Part shown: positions 23,286 through 33,594 of the stretch, in pieces
How positions within the stretch are numbered: the stretch's first letter is position 1
Layout: the number at the start of each line of letters is the position of its first letter
The notes under the pieces: model-generated
The model's input: the letters and a program-made list of their open reading frames with translations, nothing else
Databases searched by the model: none
What the model was told of the DNA's origin: nothing
Source: Metarhizium brunneum
Taxonomy: Eukaryota; Ascomycota; Sordariomycetes; Hypocreales; Clavicipitaceae
Assembly: GCF_013426205.1 (NCBI RefSeq)
Contig: NC_089422.1
Coordinates: 4,588,001-4,652,000 of the forward strand
Direction: 5' to 3'
DNA length: 64,000 nucleotides
Translations under genes and position numbers: made by a program

Positions 23286-25730
23286 ATGCCTTCCGCCGCG
23301 GCCCGACGCTTGTACGAAGATCAAATACCATCCTTCATGTCAGTATTTGATCTTGACGCCGACACGATAGCGGAAGGGGAGACTGTCACGCTGGTTGATA
23401 CCAAAATGGTCGACATGCCACCCAAGCAATCGGCCTTTGCCGACCCATCACAACCACCTGCCCTTGGGCAAGGAGGATTCCCCCCGGATCCGACACACAG
23501 GCATCACGACAGCACGTCTACCCAAATGTCAGAATCAACCGAGTCTTCTCCTACAACAACATTATCTACCACCGACTCTTCCCCATTGTCGGATCCTTCA
23601 CCATCCTCGTCACCAGATTCGCCTATCAACTTGATACCCTTAAATGATTATCCGTCCACAACGTTCGGTTGTCGCCCAGCCACGTCACAAAACAACATGC
23701 TTTGTATTCCCGAATCCCATGCTTTGGACCGACCTATGACATCCCCGGCTCCTCGGAGGCCGAGGAATATGAAGGGTTTATCTATCCAACCCCCATTAAC
23801 TGTTTCCACTACCTCCAAGTGTATTGCCACAGAGCCGTCCTCACCTTCATTCATCAAGCCAAAGATCCCCGGCATGAAGCGAAAACCCAGTCAGCTTAGC
23901 TTGAAGACGGGTGCTTCAGACTTGGTCAAGAAGACATCGCTGGAGGTGCCGGCATCTCCGGCAATGCCGCCAATTTTGCAGCGCCGCGCATTGAAGCATT
24001 CTACTTCGTCACCTCATATATTCGCCGCCATGAAGTCTTCTACGTTCGGCCCTCTTGGGGGAATGACTTTTCCCAAAGTCCTCGAACGAAATGAGTCTGG
24101 TCTATCAGAAGTGTTGCGACCTATGAAGCAAAAGTCTGTCATGGACCTGGACGAGTCTATAGTAGAGGAAGACTCTCCAATTAAAACTCAGTTGGCAAAT
24201 CGCAGCGAGTACGAACCATTCCACGAGACGGCGAATAATGAAGATCAAAAGTCGCCCGGATATCCCAATGGACCCATAGCTATATATGGCGACAACATTT
24301 TTTTGTATCTTGAGCCTACTGCTGAAGAAGCCTCCCGGTTTGATGTAGTGATCAATGTGGCTAGGGAGGTTCAAAATCCGTTTCTAGCTGCTGAACGGAT
24401 GTTTGAGAATGCGTCAACCACGGGGAATGAGAGTCCTATCCCGGACACGGCGGCAACAATTGCCAGCTTCGCGACAGCTTTTGAATATCAACCGATAGAA
24501 GACTCGACAATTGATACTCCAACAACTCCGAAGGCAAACCCTTGGCATGTCCCAGAGTATATCCATATTCCTTGGGATCACAATACCAATATAGCGCCAG
24601 ATCTAATGCATCTTTGCGAGACGATTGAAAACCGAAGCAAAAACGGCAAGAAGGTCTTAGTTCATTGCCAGCAAGGGGCCAGTCGTTCTGCAAGTTTGAT
24701 CATCGCCTACGGCCTATATCAGTCCCCAGAGTTGAGTGTCAATGACGCATACTACGCCGCACAAGCCAAAAGTCGTTGGATTAGTCCGAATATGAAACTC
24801 ATGTACTCACTGCAAGATTTCTACAAAGAACTTACTAAAAAGAGGTCACCATCATCCTCGACTCATAGGCCACGAACCGGACGAAGTCCGACTAAGCATC
24901 GACTGACGCTTTCCGCCGATGCCATTGATATCACTTCCAAGGAACCCCACACAGCTCCTCTACCAGGAGAAGAGACGCCTTCAGACGCAATAGATTCTGA
25001 CTGCCCGACTCGACCCCGGGGCAGCTCGACACCTGGCTCACAGGCGATCTCTCCAGGTCCTGCATCGGCACCATTGAGCTACTCGTGGAAAGACCACTGC
25101 GAAAAGACCGTTGCTGAGTCAAGTCCCTCAGTGCCCAACCAACCGTTTGAACCGACTCTGCCTTCTTTACAACCCTTGCCAGTTTTACAGACCAGGGAAG
25201 TTTTGGCTCCTCCATGTGATGCACCAATCTTTGCGAAGTCAGAGAATCTCCCACAGCGACCTAAGACTGGCTTGGGCCAACCAGAGCCCGGATTTGGGCT
25301 TCCAAACCAATCGTCGACGATACTCGGCCTCCGATCCTTTGAGTCACCCGGGGCCTTTCCCAGCTTCCCTTTGCGAAAATTCCAAAAGCTCTCTCCGCAA
25401 GATCCAATTGACGGCACACGTACAGAACGAACGGTCACGTTGAGCACGCCGTATCCCGACGAGTCGGCATTGCTTTCGCCTAGAGCCGAGACTATGACAA
25501 CAAACCCACTCCATGACGTACATGAGGTCGCTGGGATGCGATTTGTTGAATCGCCCCCAACGCCCACAGAAAGCTTGTTCTCTCCAAGGGAAGCATCTTT
25601 CCCGACGGACCCGTTTTCATTTTTTGGCCGCATGATGGGTTTCAATCGGCCGGCACAAGCAGCCGACCCTCGAAGCCCACCTACAAGAGGGGAAGCTCCG
25701 ATTATTCGCTCCATTGATGAGCTTCTGTAA
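23286..25730 (+). CDS. Dual-specificity protein phosphatase, Msg5/MAP-kinase-phosphatase type
   Basis: An intronless frame of 814 residues starts at MPSAAARRLYEDQIPSF (ATG in context aaaccATG). The catalytic domain spans about 320-515, from GPIAIYGDNIFLYLEPTAEEASRFDVVINVAREVQ to SPNMKLMYSLQDFYKEL. It carries the signature HCQQGASRS with nucleophile Cys461 and Arg467. The general-acid Asp is probably in HIPWDHNT. Long Ser/Pro-rich flanks are likely disordered. Fungal phosphatases of this layout dephosphorylate Thr and Tyr of MAP kinases in the mating and cell-wall pathways (family knowledge); the specific kinase cannot be told here. An upstream open extension to 22797 exists but lacks conserved sequence. 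Confidence 0.88.
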   Translation: MPSAAARRLYEDQIPSFMSVFDLDADTIAEGETVTLVDTKMVDMPPKQSAFADPSQPPALGQGGFPPDPTHRHHDSTSTQMSESTESSPTTTLSTTDSSPLSDPSPSSSPDSPINLIPLNDYPSTTFGCRPATSQNNMLCIPESHALDRPMTSPAPRRPRNMKGLSIQPPLTVSTTSKCIATEPSSPSFIKPKIPGMKRKPSQLSLKTGASDLVKKTSLEVPASPAMPPILQRRALKHSTSSPHIFAAMKSSTFGPLGGMTFPKVLERNESGLSEVLRPMKQKSVMDLDESIVEEDSPIKTQLANRSEYEPFHETANNEDQKSPGYPNGPIAIYGDNIFLYLEPTAEEASRFDVVINVAREVQNPFLAAERMFENASTTGNESPIPDTAATIASFATAFEYQPIEDSTIDTPTTPKANPWHVPEYIHIPWDHNTNIAPDLMHLCETIENRSKNGKKVLVHCQQGASRSASLIIAYGLYQSPELSVNDAYYAAQAKSRWISPNMKLMYSLQDFYKELTKKRSPSSSTHRPRTGRSPTKHRLTLSADAIDITSKEPHTAPLPGEETPSDAIDSDCPTRPRGSSTPGSQAISPGPASAPLSYSWKDHCEKTVAESSPSVPNQPFEPTLPSLQPLPVLQTREVLAPPCDAPIFAKSENLPQRPKTGLGQPEPGFGLPNQSSTILGLRSFESPGAFPSFPLRKFQKLSPQDPIDGTRTERTVTLSTPYPDESALLSPRAETMTTNPLHDVHEVAGMRFVESPPTPTESLFSPREASFPTDPFSFFGRMMGFNRPAQAADPRSPPTRGEAPIIRSIDELL

Positions 25731-26908
25731 TGAGCTTTTTGATGAGGTTTCATGTGGGAACGACTACCATCTGCCAAAGCGCATTGCGTATTGGTTGATT
25801 CGTTTGACGACGCGACTCTGGATACCACCTATATTGGTATATATATATATTCATGTATTTGCGCAGCGACATTTTCTGTATGATTGTCATCTGGCCGTTG
25901 TATTTTCAACAGCACTACCGAGCAAATCGGTTTATTCAGCGAAACTGAAGCCGACTCAAAGTATACAATACCCGCCTATCTATCTCCCCACATATGCATT
26001 TTCTGGCATCATACCACAGCCCTGGCAAGGATACCTCCCACACAGCATTGCAGGCGTTCTTTTCTTGTGTACAACAGGCTTTTTATGCCCAGGACACATC
26101 ACCCGTACATAGGCAAATTTGTCACGACAAGGCGCGGAGTCAAGAGACCCGGATTTTGTGCTATCGTTCTAAATCTCTAATATCGAGTCAACCCTTCGAT
26201 CGCTTAATGGGTTATTCTATTTCCTTATTTTAATTGCATGACAACAGACCGGGCGCGGGGACACGGCGCAAGAGTACTTTCTTTGGACATACGCAAGTCC
26301 AAGGGACATGAATTGAGTGGTCCTGCCTTCTTTCATAATTTTGAAAACGGCGTGGCATTGATGCCCGCTGCCTACCGATTAGTCGCTTATCCAGTCGTTC
26401 TTGGATACAGGTCTGTATCCCATTATTGGGGGTAGCTTATTTACTTTGTTCAGCATGACTAGTGACAAGCAAAGCGAAAAGAGATGGGAGAGGAAGGGTC
26501 TTGGCATACACTTTCTGCCGGCTAGGCTTGAGTTTTTGGGATCCTTTTTTACAGCATTGTGGGTCCAGGAAAGCGGCGGCTTTGGTAGCCTAGAAATAAT
26601 GAAGAAATGCCAATGTTTTTAATATGCCTAAGGGGATTTTCTTGTGACGTGGGCTATATCTTGTAACCTGCTCTTCTCCCACTTGTGTGACGCAATCTAA
26701 CATCTCTCACAAGCTAATTATCTGCTCATACATATAATGTGTATCAATCCTCTCTGCCTTATCCTAACTGCGCCGTGCGCCAATAATGCAAGTCTTTTGA
26801 TGTGCATATATTTACACATACGTTTTTTTCTCGCCCCAGTCTCAGCCCCCCGTATGCCTGTTCTTGTTCTCGAAATTCACCATGAATTGACATCTTGTAT
26901 TTGCTAGA
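25731..26908. other. Intergenic, convergent 3' regions
   Basis: About 1.2 kb between the phosphatase stop and the Hut1 stop. It is AT-rich with a short TA repeat near 25840-25850. No conserved protein or RNA gene was seen. Confidence 0.5.
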
Positions 26909-28284
26909 TTAAGAATCCTTTTTTGCAATGGTCTTCTTCGCAGCCTCCTTTGCCATCTTCTCCTGCCTGGCAATACCTGCTTCTACACCGATTCCACCGA
27001 AAACGAGACCAACGCCTAGCCACTGCATGTGAGTGAGGCGGTGGCCAAACGCGACGACCGACAGGATCATGGTGAACATTTTGCGGGTGACAGTCACGGT
27101 AACAAGTAAGACGGATGAGAAGGTAGACAAGGTGTAAACTATAATTTGGAGTTAGCATGGTGTTTCGGGAGGCGTGAGAACTACTGGACGGATAGAGGAC
27201 TAACAAATGAAGACTTGGCCAATGGCACCACAGGCTGCGAAGCCAAGAACATCTTTCCAGACCGCTGGGTAGCGGCGCATAAAGTCCAAGGCGGCAGGCA
27301 ATTCGCCTGCACCACCGGCGACGTCCATGCCGAGCCATTCACCGATACCGGTGGCGACGAGATACGGACTGGCTAGAAGATAGAGGCCTGTGACAAGGGT
27401 GCTCATCATGTTGTTGGCGCACATCATCTGAGGACCGCTGTAGGGACGGAAGGTCTGGAAGATGTAATCCTGGGTGCTGTTGGTAAGGCCGTCAAAGAGC
27501 AAGTTGATACTCAGGAGAAGAAGACCCCAAACGACGTTGGCCTCTTCTGACTTGGTTGACTTCTTGCTCTTTTTCCCCGAGTGGAGGGTGAAGACGGCAA
27601 CGCCTGCGGTTACGGCCGCCACGACGAGGTACTTGTAAAGCGGGTATCGCTTGCGGAAGATGGTGATGTGAAGGAACATGACAGGTAGTAGCTTGCAGCT
27701 CTTGGCTAACAAGAAGGTGATGTAGTCGATGTGCGCGAGACTGGCATATCCAAAGGGACTGGCCAGACTGCTGGTTATGGCGACGAGCGCAAGAGGCCCA
27801 AGAATTCGACGCGATGGGATGATTGGGGGAATGGAAGAACCCTTGGGCGTCGAGAAAAGGAGATAAATTGAACCGACGGTCACAGCGAAGAGAGATTGAA
27901 TGGTGTTGAGAAATACTGGGAAGTGCCATCGCTCCGGAGCGGCCGCCGAGCCATGAGGCGTCGTTGTCAGCTTTTCTTGCAAGTAGGCCCATGTTAAGCT
28001 ATCAAAAGAGTTCAGTAAGCATATGAATACAACGAATGCGACTCTGCGTATTTCATGACGACCTACAAAGAGGCATAGATGCCGGCGACAGAGATAAAAA
28101 GCTGTACCACACCAGCCTCGGGCTTTGCACTGCTCGAGGGAGGGCCATTGGCAGCTGTTGTGTACCCGTTTGTTACTTGCAACTTATCTCCTCTGTCATC
28201 GGTGTCAACCCAAGATGCTGTCTGCTTGTTGAAAAATTCGGACGACGATTCACGTCTGACGGGGACTTGTTTTGTTCGTGCCAT
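26909..28284 (-). CDS. HUT1: UDP-galactose transporter homologue Hut1 (SLC35B1 type)
   Basis: Three exons, 28284-28067, 27998-27205 and 27138-26909, encode 413 residues. Introns of 68 and 66 bases restore [22 protein letters not shown] and [34 protein letters not shown]. These and [45 protein letters not shown] are hallmark blocks of the SLC35B family. About ten hydrophobic segments are visible. The C-terminus KKTIAKKDS is lysine-rich; whether it works as an ER-retrieval signal is uncertain. Yeast and fission-yeast Hut1 act in ER UDP-sugar transport and folding homeostasis (family knowledge). The ~70-residue N-terminal tail is polar and variable. The first ATG of exon 1 was used. Confidence 0.93.
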
Positions 28285-29926
28285 GATCGGGTGGATTTGT
28301 AGGCAGGGCGAACGAGAAAATCGGACGAGCGAAGAACATCAAAAGTGAGACAGGAAACAAGGAGAGGCCCTTCTATAATACGAGCTTCTATAATGTAAAC
28401 GCAAGGGCAAAACGATGCAAAAATGCAAGAAAGAAGGAATGAGGTTAGCAGGGAACTGGTCGCGAGCACATGGTCGGGGCAAATGCCAATTTGTCTTCAG
28501 CCGGTCTGGTTGGGCCGCCGCCAGTCCCCACCTCCTGGGAAAGGCAAAATGCCATGCTGGCTTTATCGACGTCAAGTGACGTTTAGGAAGGACCCTGAGC
28601 TGCGCCTGCCGCACACGCAGACGCCGGCGTGGGGCATGGTGACGGCTAAGCTACTTCGACGGGTCCAAGAGGACTTGGCGCGATCTGGGGTCTCGACGCC
28701 CATCTGTTTGTGCATTACTTTGCATGAACTAGATGAACTGTGCCCGTACAAAGAACCGCTGGACAAAAATAAAATGGCATTCACAAGACAGCAAAGCACA
28801 AATCATGACTAGATATTTCATTTCTTCGCGTTTGGAAGGGTATGACTACATACACTCCTATTCGGGTGTCCCATCACCCCCAAAATACGTATCATCATCA
28901 ATCATGCTGCGTAGTGTAGAGAAGACTCCCACATCACCGGGACTGTACGGTGACTGATGGGGCCGAGGTGGCGAGCAGGGTGAAGAGGTGTGTTGGGGGT
29001 ATTTGAGGCAAGAGATATCATAAATCCACCATTACAATGACATGCTTCGTCAATGCCTGCGGCCGAGAAGCAACAATTCCAGGAGGCTTTTAACAATTGG
29101 ATTAAGAAAAAAGTCGTGGCATAAAATAAGAAGCGAGGGGTGTTGGAGGGAGATCGACGGTGTTGAGTAGAGACTGAGACCAGGAATGACCACCATTGCG
29201 AGGGCATCAAGCGAGACTATCTCCAACCGGAATTATAAGTTTTGGGTCCTCCGCCTTGAAAGCAGCGACTTTAGCTTTTGGTAGTCTTCAAGTTTTCCTG
29301 TCGACGGCGTTTGCCCGGTGGGTGGTGATACCAGGGTGTGAAAGGAGTGCTTCGGCGTCGTATGAGGTGGAACCTTGCGGCCAGAAGATCCCTCAAATGT
29401 AAAGAAAGAGGAGCAAAGTGGTACGGATAAAGCGGGTAGGTGAGTTGATACAGAATTATTGGTGGACGGCGGGGGAGGTGTTGAGCGCGGCGTCGAAATT
29501 GAAAGGAAAAAAGTAGTGTCGTAAGCCCATTTCTCCCCCAAGGGTGGCCGTGCCGTTTTATGAATAAAAGAAATGAGAAAAATGGTCAGGAGAGAAATGA
29601 GAAGCACGGCTAACAAAAATATAAGAGTTGCGACTGTTTGGGCCAAGGGTTTTCTTTTCTTTTTTTTCTTTTTCTTCTTTTTTGTGTCCCGTCCCCCCCG
29701 AATACTTTATTGTTGGGCGATTCCAAAGTCACGAGCAGCATGGTATCCCAATCAATACCTGGTTCCTGGAGGGAATCGGGAGCCTTGCGGCAAGCCAGAT
29801 CTGATTGAGCTTTAGTGGCTTAAGTTCTTCCAAATCCAATTCGGATGTAGCTCATTCACACAAAGTGATACAGAAATAAAAAGCAAAGCGTTGCTCACAG
29901 AGCGTAGGAAGGGTATGACCAGAACT
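28285..29926. other. Intergenic: Hut1 promoter and KH-gene 3' region
   Basis: About 1.6 kb. The right half lies just after the KH-protein stop and is probably its 3' untranslated region, with a pyrimidine/T-rich tract at 29650-29690. A frame at 29233-29646 (-) has a hydrophobic start but lacks an ATG. No supported gene. Confidence 0.5.
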
Positions 29927-31172
29927 TTACTCCGGCTCCTGTAGCTGGCTTCGGCGCATCTTCTCTGCCTCGAGGTTCTCATACAGCAAGAACAGAGCAG
30001 ACTCATTGGCCTTGGCAGTACCCATGATGGTGAACATGCGCTCGCCCGTCTCATCGTGTGGCGCCTTAACCAAAAATCATCTTGTCAGTTTCGAGTCGCA
30101 TGGCGAGTTGCACGCACAGCAGGGTGCGGGGTAGCTTACCTTGGCAATAGAAATGCGGGCTCCCGACGTCTTACGGATCTCACTGATCTTGCTGCCGGCC
30201 CGGCCGATGATGCAGCCAACCATATCTGCGGGGATGCTGATGTTCTGAGTCTGGATCTCCTCGCCATTCTCATCGTGTGTGGGGGGACCGCGGCTGGCTG
30301 CGTCGGAATCAGATCGGCGGCTGAATGGTCGAACACCACCATTGCTGAAGTCGGCTCCGTTGCCGGTGCGCATAACCCGAGGACTACCGTAGTCGCTTCG
30401 GCCGCCACCGTTGTTGTAGTTGCTTCCCAGGCTACCGGAGCCGGCTTGAGTGCGCACAACGGGGTTGTAGAGGACAGTGCCGGTACCACGCTGCCAGTCG
30501 TCGACAAGGCACTTGCAAATCTCCCACACAGCTCGCTGAATGCCGTCGGGAGTGCCCTGGACTTCGACAATTCGTTCCGTGGATTGGGGTAGCATTTCCT
30601 TTTGCGCTACCATGCGGACGCCGGACACATCCTGGATATGCTTGATCTTGAGTCCTTGCCTACCGATGATGGTGCCCATTTGGTTGTGAGAGATGAGGAG
30701 CTTAATAGCTGTTGAATATACTGTTAGCTCAAGAACCTGATTCTTCTAAAGGGTTGAGAATTGAAGACATACGGTGCGTGCCGTTGCTCTGGACTATTCC
30801 TCCCATACCCATAGCTGGGGCCCCTTCGAGTAGGGCTCTGGCTACAATGGCATAGGCTCTGGAAATAGCATCACATTCACCAGTGATGGTAAGGACACGA
30901 TCGTGAACCCCCTGAACTACTTTGCTGACGCCGGCTTTGACGCCAGTCTCGTCGCGGAGGTCAGCGACATTCTTGCCTCCCTTGCCAATGATGACACCGG
31001 CTTCTTTGGAAGAAACGATGGCTCGTAGAGTGAGCTGGGCCTGGGCGTATTCCTCGTCCGTCTTAGGGGCGGGCTCGCCGTCTGGACCAAGTCTTTCCTC
31101 CATCTTCAGTTGATCCAGGTGGTCGACAAGATCATTGCCATTGGCAGACAAAACATCCTGGGGGGCAGACAT
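29927..31172 (-). CDS. Three-KH-domain RNA-binding protein (Rnc1/Pbp2/Hek2-like)
   Basis: Three exons, 31172-30773, 30708-30140 and 30064-29927, encode 368 residues; introns are 64 and 75 bases. KH1 has IIGKGGKNV (residues ~60-130), KH2 has IIGRQGLKIKHIQ (~145-215), and KH3 has IIGRAGSKISEIRKTSGARISIAK (~285-355). Each shows the GxxG loop. A Gly/Ser/Arg-rich linker separates KH2 and KH3. This poly(C)-binding-like order matches fission yeast Rnc1, which stabilises a MAPK phosphatase mRNA, and yeast Pbp2/Hek2 (family knowledge). Exon 3 finishes KH3 and ends KMRRSQLQEPE. The start at MSAPQDVLSANG was taken; the frame stays open upstream without conserved sequence. Confidence 0.9.
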
Positions 31173-33594
31173 GTTGAATGAGGGATTCGGTGATGGTAGT
31201 GGAGCAAATTGGGTGAGGATGGGAAGAGGGCGGGAGGGTTTGTTGAGATGAAGAGGTCGTGCCTGTGACGGCTGATGGGGAGCTCGACAGAGGATCGGCT
31301 GGCTTGGCGGAATCTGTTTCGTAGCCTGGTTAGTTCTTTCCGTTTCTTGCAATGACTGAGTAGTAAGGAGGCAACGTGACTGAATTCAACAGTCGATCGC
31401 CTACTGAAGCTGCGCGCACGTGGTCACGGTTTCAACATCTGAACTTGGGCAAGTAGATGGGACGCGCATGCAGCAGGACCAGGTGGGCAAAACAACGTGC
31501 GGCGCGCAATCACCGCACGAGTAGAAGAACAGAAGAAACGTCTAACATGGACGAGGGCCTGGATGGCAGGCAGAATGGACAATGAGAAGGGAGCGCAACA
31601 GACCTGATGCTCGAGGATTGGCGGGGCGCGTGACAGGCGGTTCGACTATGGTTGAGACGGGAGTCGTGCTGTTTTTTTCCTTCCCTGTGAGTTGGGCGGG
31701 ACGCAGCGGGGTTGAAGGGTTCAAGAGTCGACGGGTTGACGGGTTGACGGGGTTGGCGGCGAGGAGTGCGGAAGCGGAAAATGAGAGGAAATGGGGGGGA
31801 GAGGATCAAGAAACGGAGGGTGAAGTCGAAAGGGAAGAGTTGAGATGAGGATTTGGGGCGGAAGAGGTGGTGTAAGTTACGAGGGGAGGAGGATGGAGGT
31901 TGCGGATGGGAGGAGAGAATAGGATGGGATGGGATCAAAGAGATGGGAGCGGATGGAAGTTTGGATCAACGTCCAGGTTGGGGAAGAGGTGAAGCGCAGA
32001 GGGGTGCAGAAGTGCAGAGTGGAGCGCTGCAGCTGGGGGACTACTGCTACTGGACATTGGAGGAAGCAGCCAGGCTACGAGTGGAAGCGAGAGAGACTGG
32101 CATTGACGGAGGCTCTGACTGCCAGGCAGCGTCAATGTCAATGTTCAGTGCCCCGGGCTGCGGTGGGAATGGCCAGGCCACTAATCATTAGTGGTTCCTG
32201 AGCACCAGACCGCCTGGCACATTCAGTATTCAATATTGACGAGGCACACAGTCTGTTTGCGGCTGCTACCAACCATGCATGGAACGCAGCTTTGTCTTGC
32301 CCTTGACAGCACACCCGAGTCCCGCCCAGTGGGACGCAACCAGCTTGCTCACTTCAAGTATACAACTCGGTACATGTAGGTAGTACCTGCCTTCAATGTT
32401 GGGAGGTACGTACGCAAGTAAACACACCGGATGAAAGTTATCGATTGGACCAGGACCTTGGCAGGCAAGCAATTCGGAAACCTACCAAGTACTTAAGTAC
32501 TACCTGCTAGTAGCACCAGTTGACCTCTTAGTAGTATGTACTTAAGTACTTAAGTACCAAGACTGGTAGGCCCGCCTGGCTCTCGATGTATTATATATAA
32601 TCAAGCACCCAACACATTCAAGGACATGGAAACATGCAGCTCCAGTGTCGCACACTGCCCGATGAGAAAGGGCACAAACTACATGTATTGTCCTGGCAAA
32701 CATTTCTTGGGTCCATGTCGGTACTCACTTAAGTAAGTACTGGGCAGTGCTCTGTGCGGTAGCCATGCCATGCCAGGCCTGAAATCTGCACAAGCACCTC
32801 GTCCTTCGATACCAGACATTTTAATGTTGCCATCAACATGTTAATGGGCAGCCAATTTTGTTTCTCCCCCATCCCGGCCTAGCCCACCATCTATCTGCCA
32901 GTTCCATGCATGCAGGTTCAGGGCCTTATACTCCATGTCCACAAGAAGCACGCCGATGCAGCAAACTACTCCGTACTGCCGCCACCAGTTTCTCCGTGTG
33001 CCGTAACAAGGACTCTATAGGTGCGCTGGGGGGCATTGGCCGCGTCTTGTGCTACCCAACTGCTTCATCTTGTTCGCCTTGGGCGCTCGCTTGCTTCACT
33101 GACACTTACTGCACTGCGCTCCTTCGACCTTCACCCTGCATAAGCTGGAAAGTGGACAGCAGGACACGCCCTGCTCGGTTCGAACGTTAATGCCTGTACG
33201 GGGTATTGGCTGATCGAATCAATTGGCTGTGAAACAAGACAGCCACTTACGAGTGTCTGCAGATAACATGACAAGCTACGAGAACGCCAGTAAGAAGAGA
33301 AGGAAGGAAAGAAAGAAAGAAAAGAAAAGGGCCGAAACAAAGCACAGGGTATATTTCGAGGCGTATACGTTTTTGAACCAATCAACCAAGTACACCGCAT
33401 TATGCAGCTGCTTGAGAAAACTTCCACATGAGAAACACCAACAAACAGAGGGGAGAGCTTTCTCCATCTCGTCTAAGCTTTAAAAGAAAAGGCGTCGTCC
33501 GTCATTCCCCCAAATCATGCTTTCCATATCATGCCCAGGTATTTGATCTCCTCACGTGTCCAGCGGACATAGCCAACAACCTGGCTTGATAAAC
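31173..33594. other. Intergenic between KH gene and Fzo1
   Basis: About 2.4 kb. The first ~700 bases are pyrimidine-rich on the minus strand, as expected for the KH gene's leader. The rest contains GTAC/CTTAAG palindromes (32489-32557 and 32721-32740) and a TACTCCGTA at 32967. No gene is supported. Confidence 0.5.
32489..32557. repeat. Paired GTACTTAAGTAC palindromes
   Basis: A perfect 12-base palindrome, GTACTTAAGTAC, sits at 32489-32500. A perfect 20-base palindrome made of overlapping copies of it sits at 32538-32557. A related imperfect copy lies at 32721-32740. Confidence 0.85.

Noticed and set aside
29233..29646. Minus-strand frame beginning with a strongly hydrophobic segment
   Set aside because: No ATG start, directly downstream of the KH-gene stop on the same strand, and the rest is simple Pro/Ser/Thr sequence; most likely 3' untranslated DNA.
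31510..31938. 142-codon minus-strand frame upstream of the KH gene
   Set aside because: Pyrimidine-rich leader translation with no domain.
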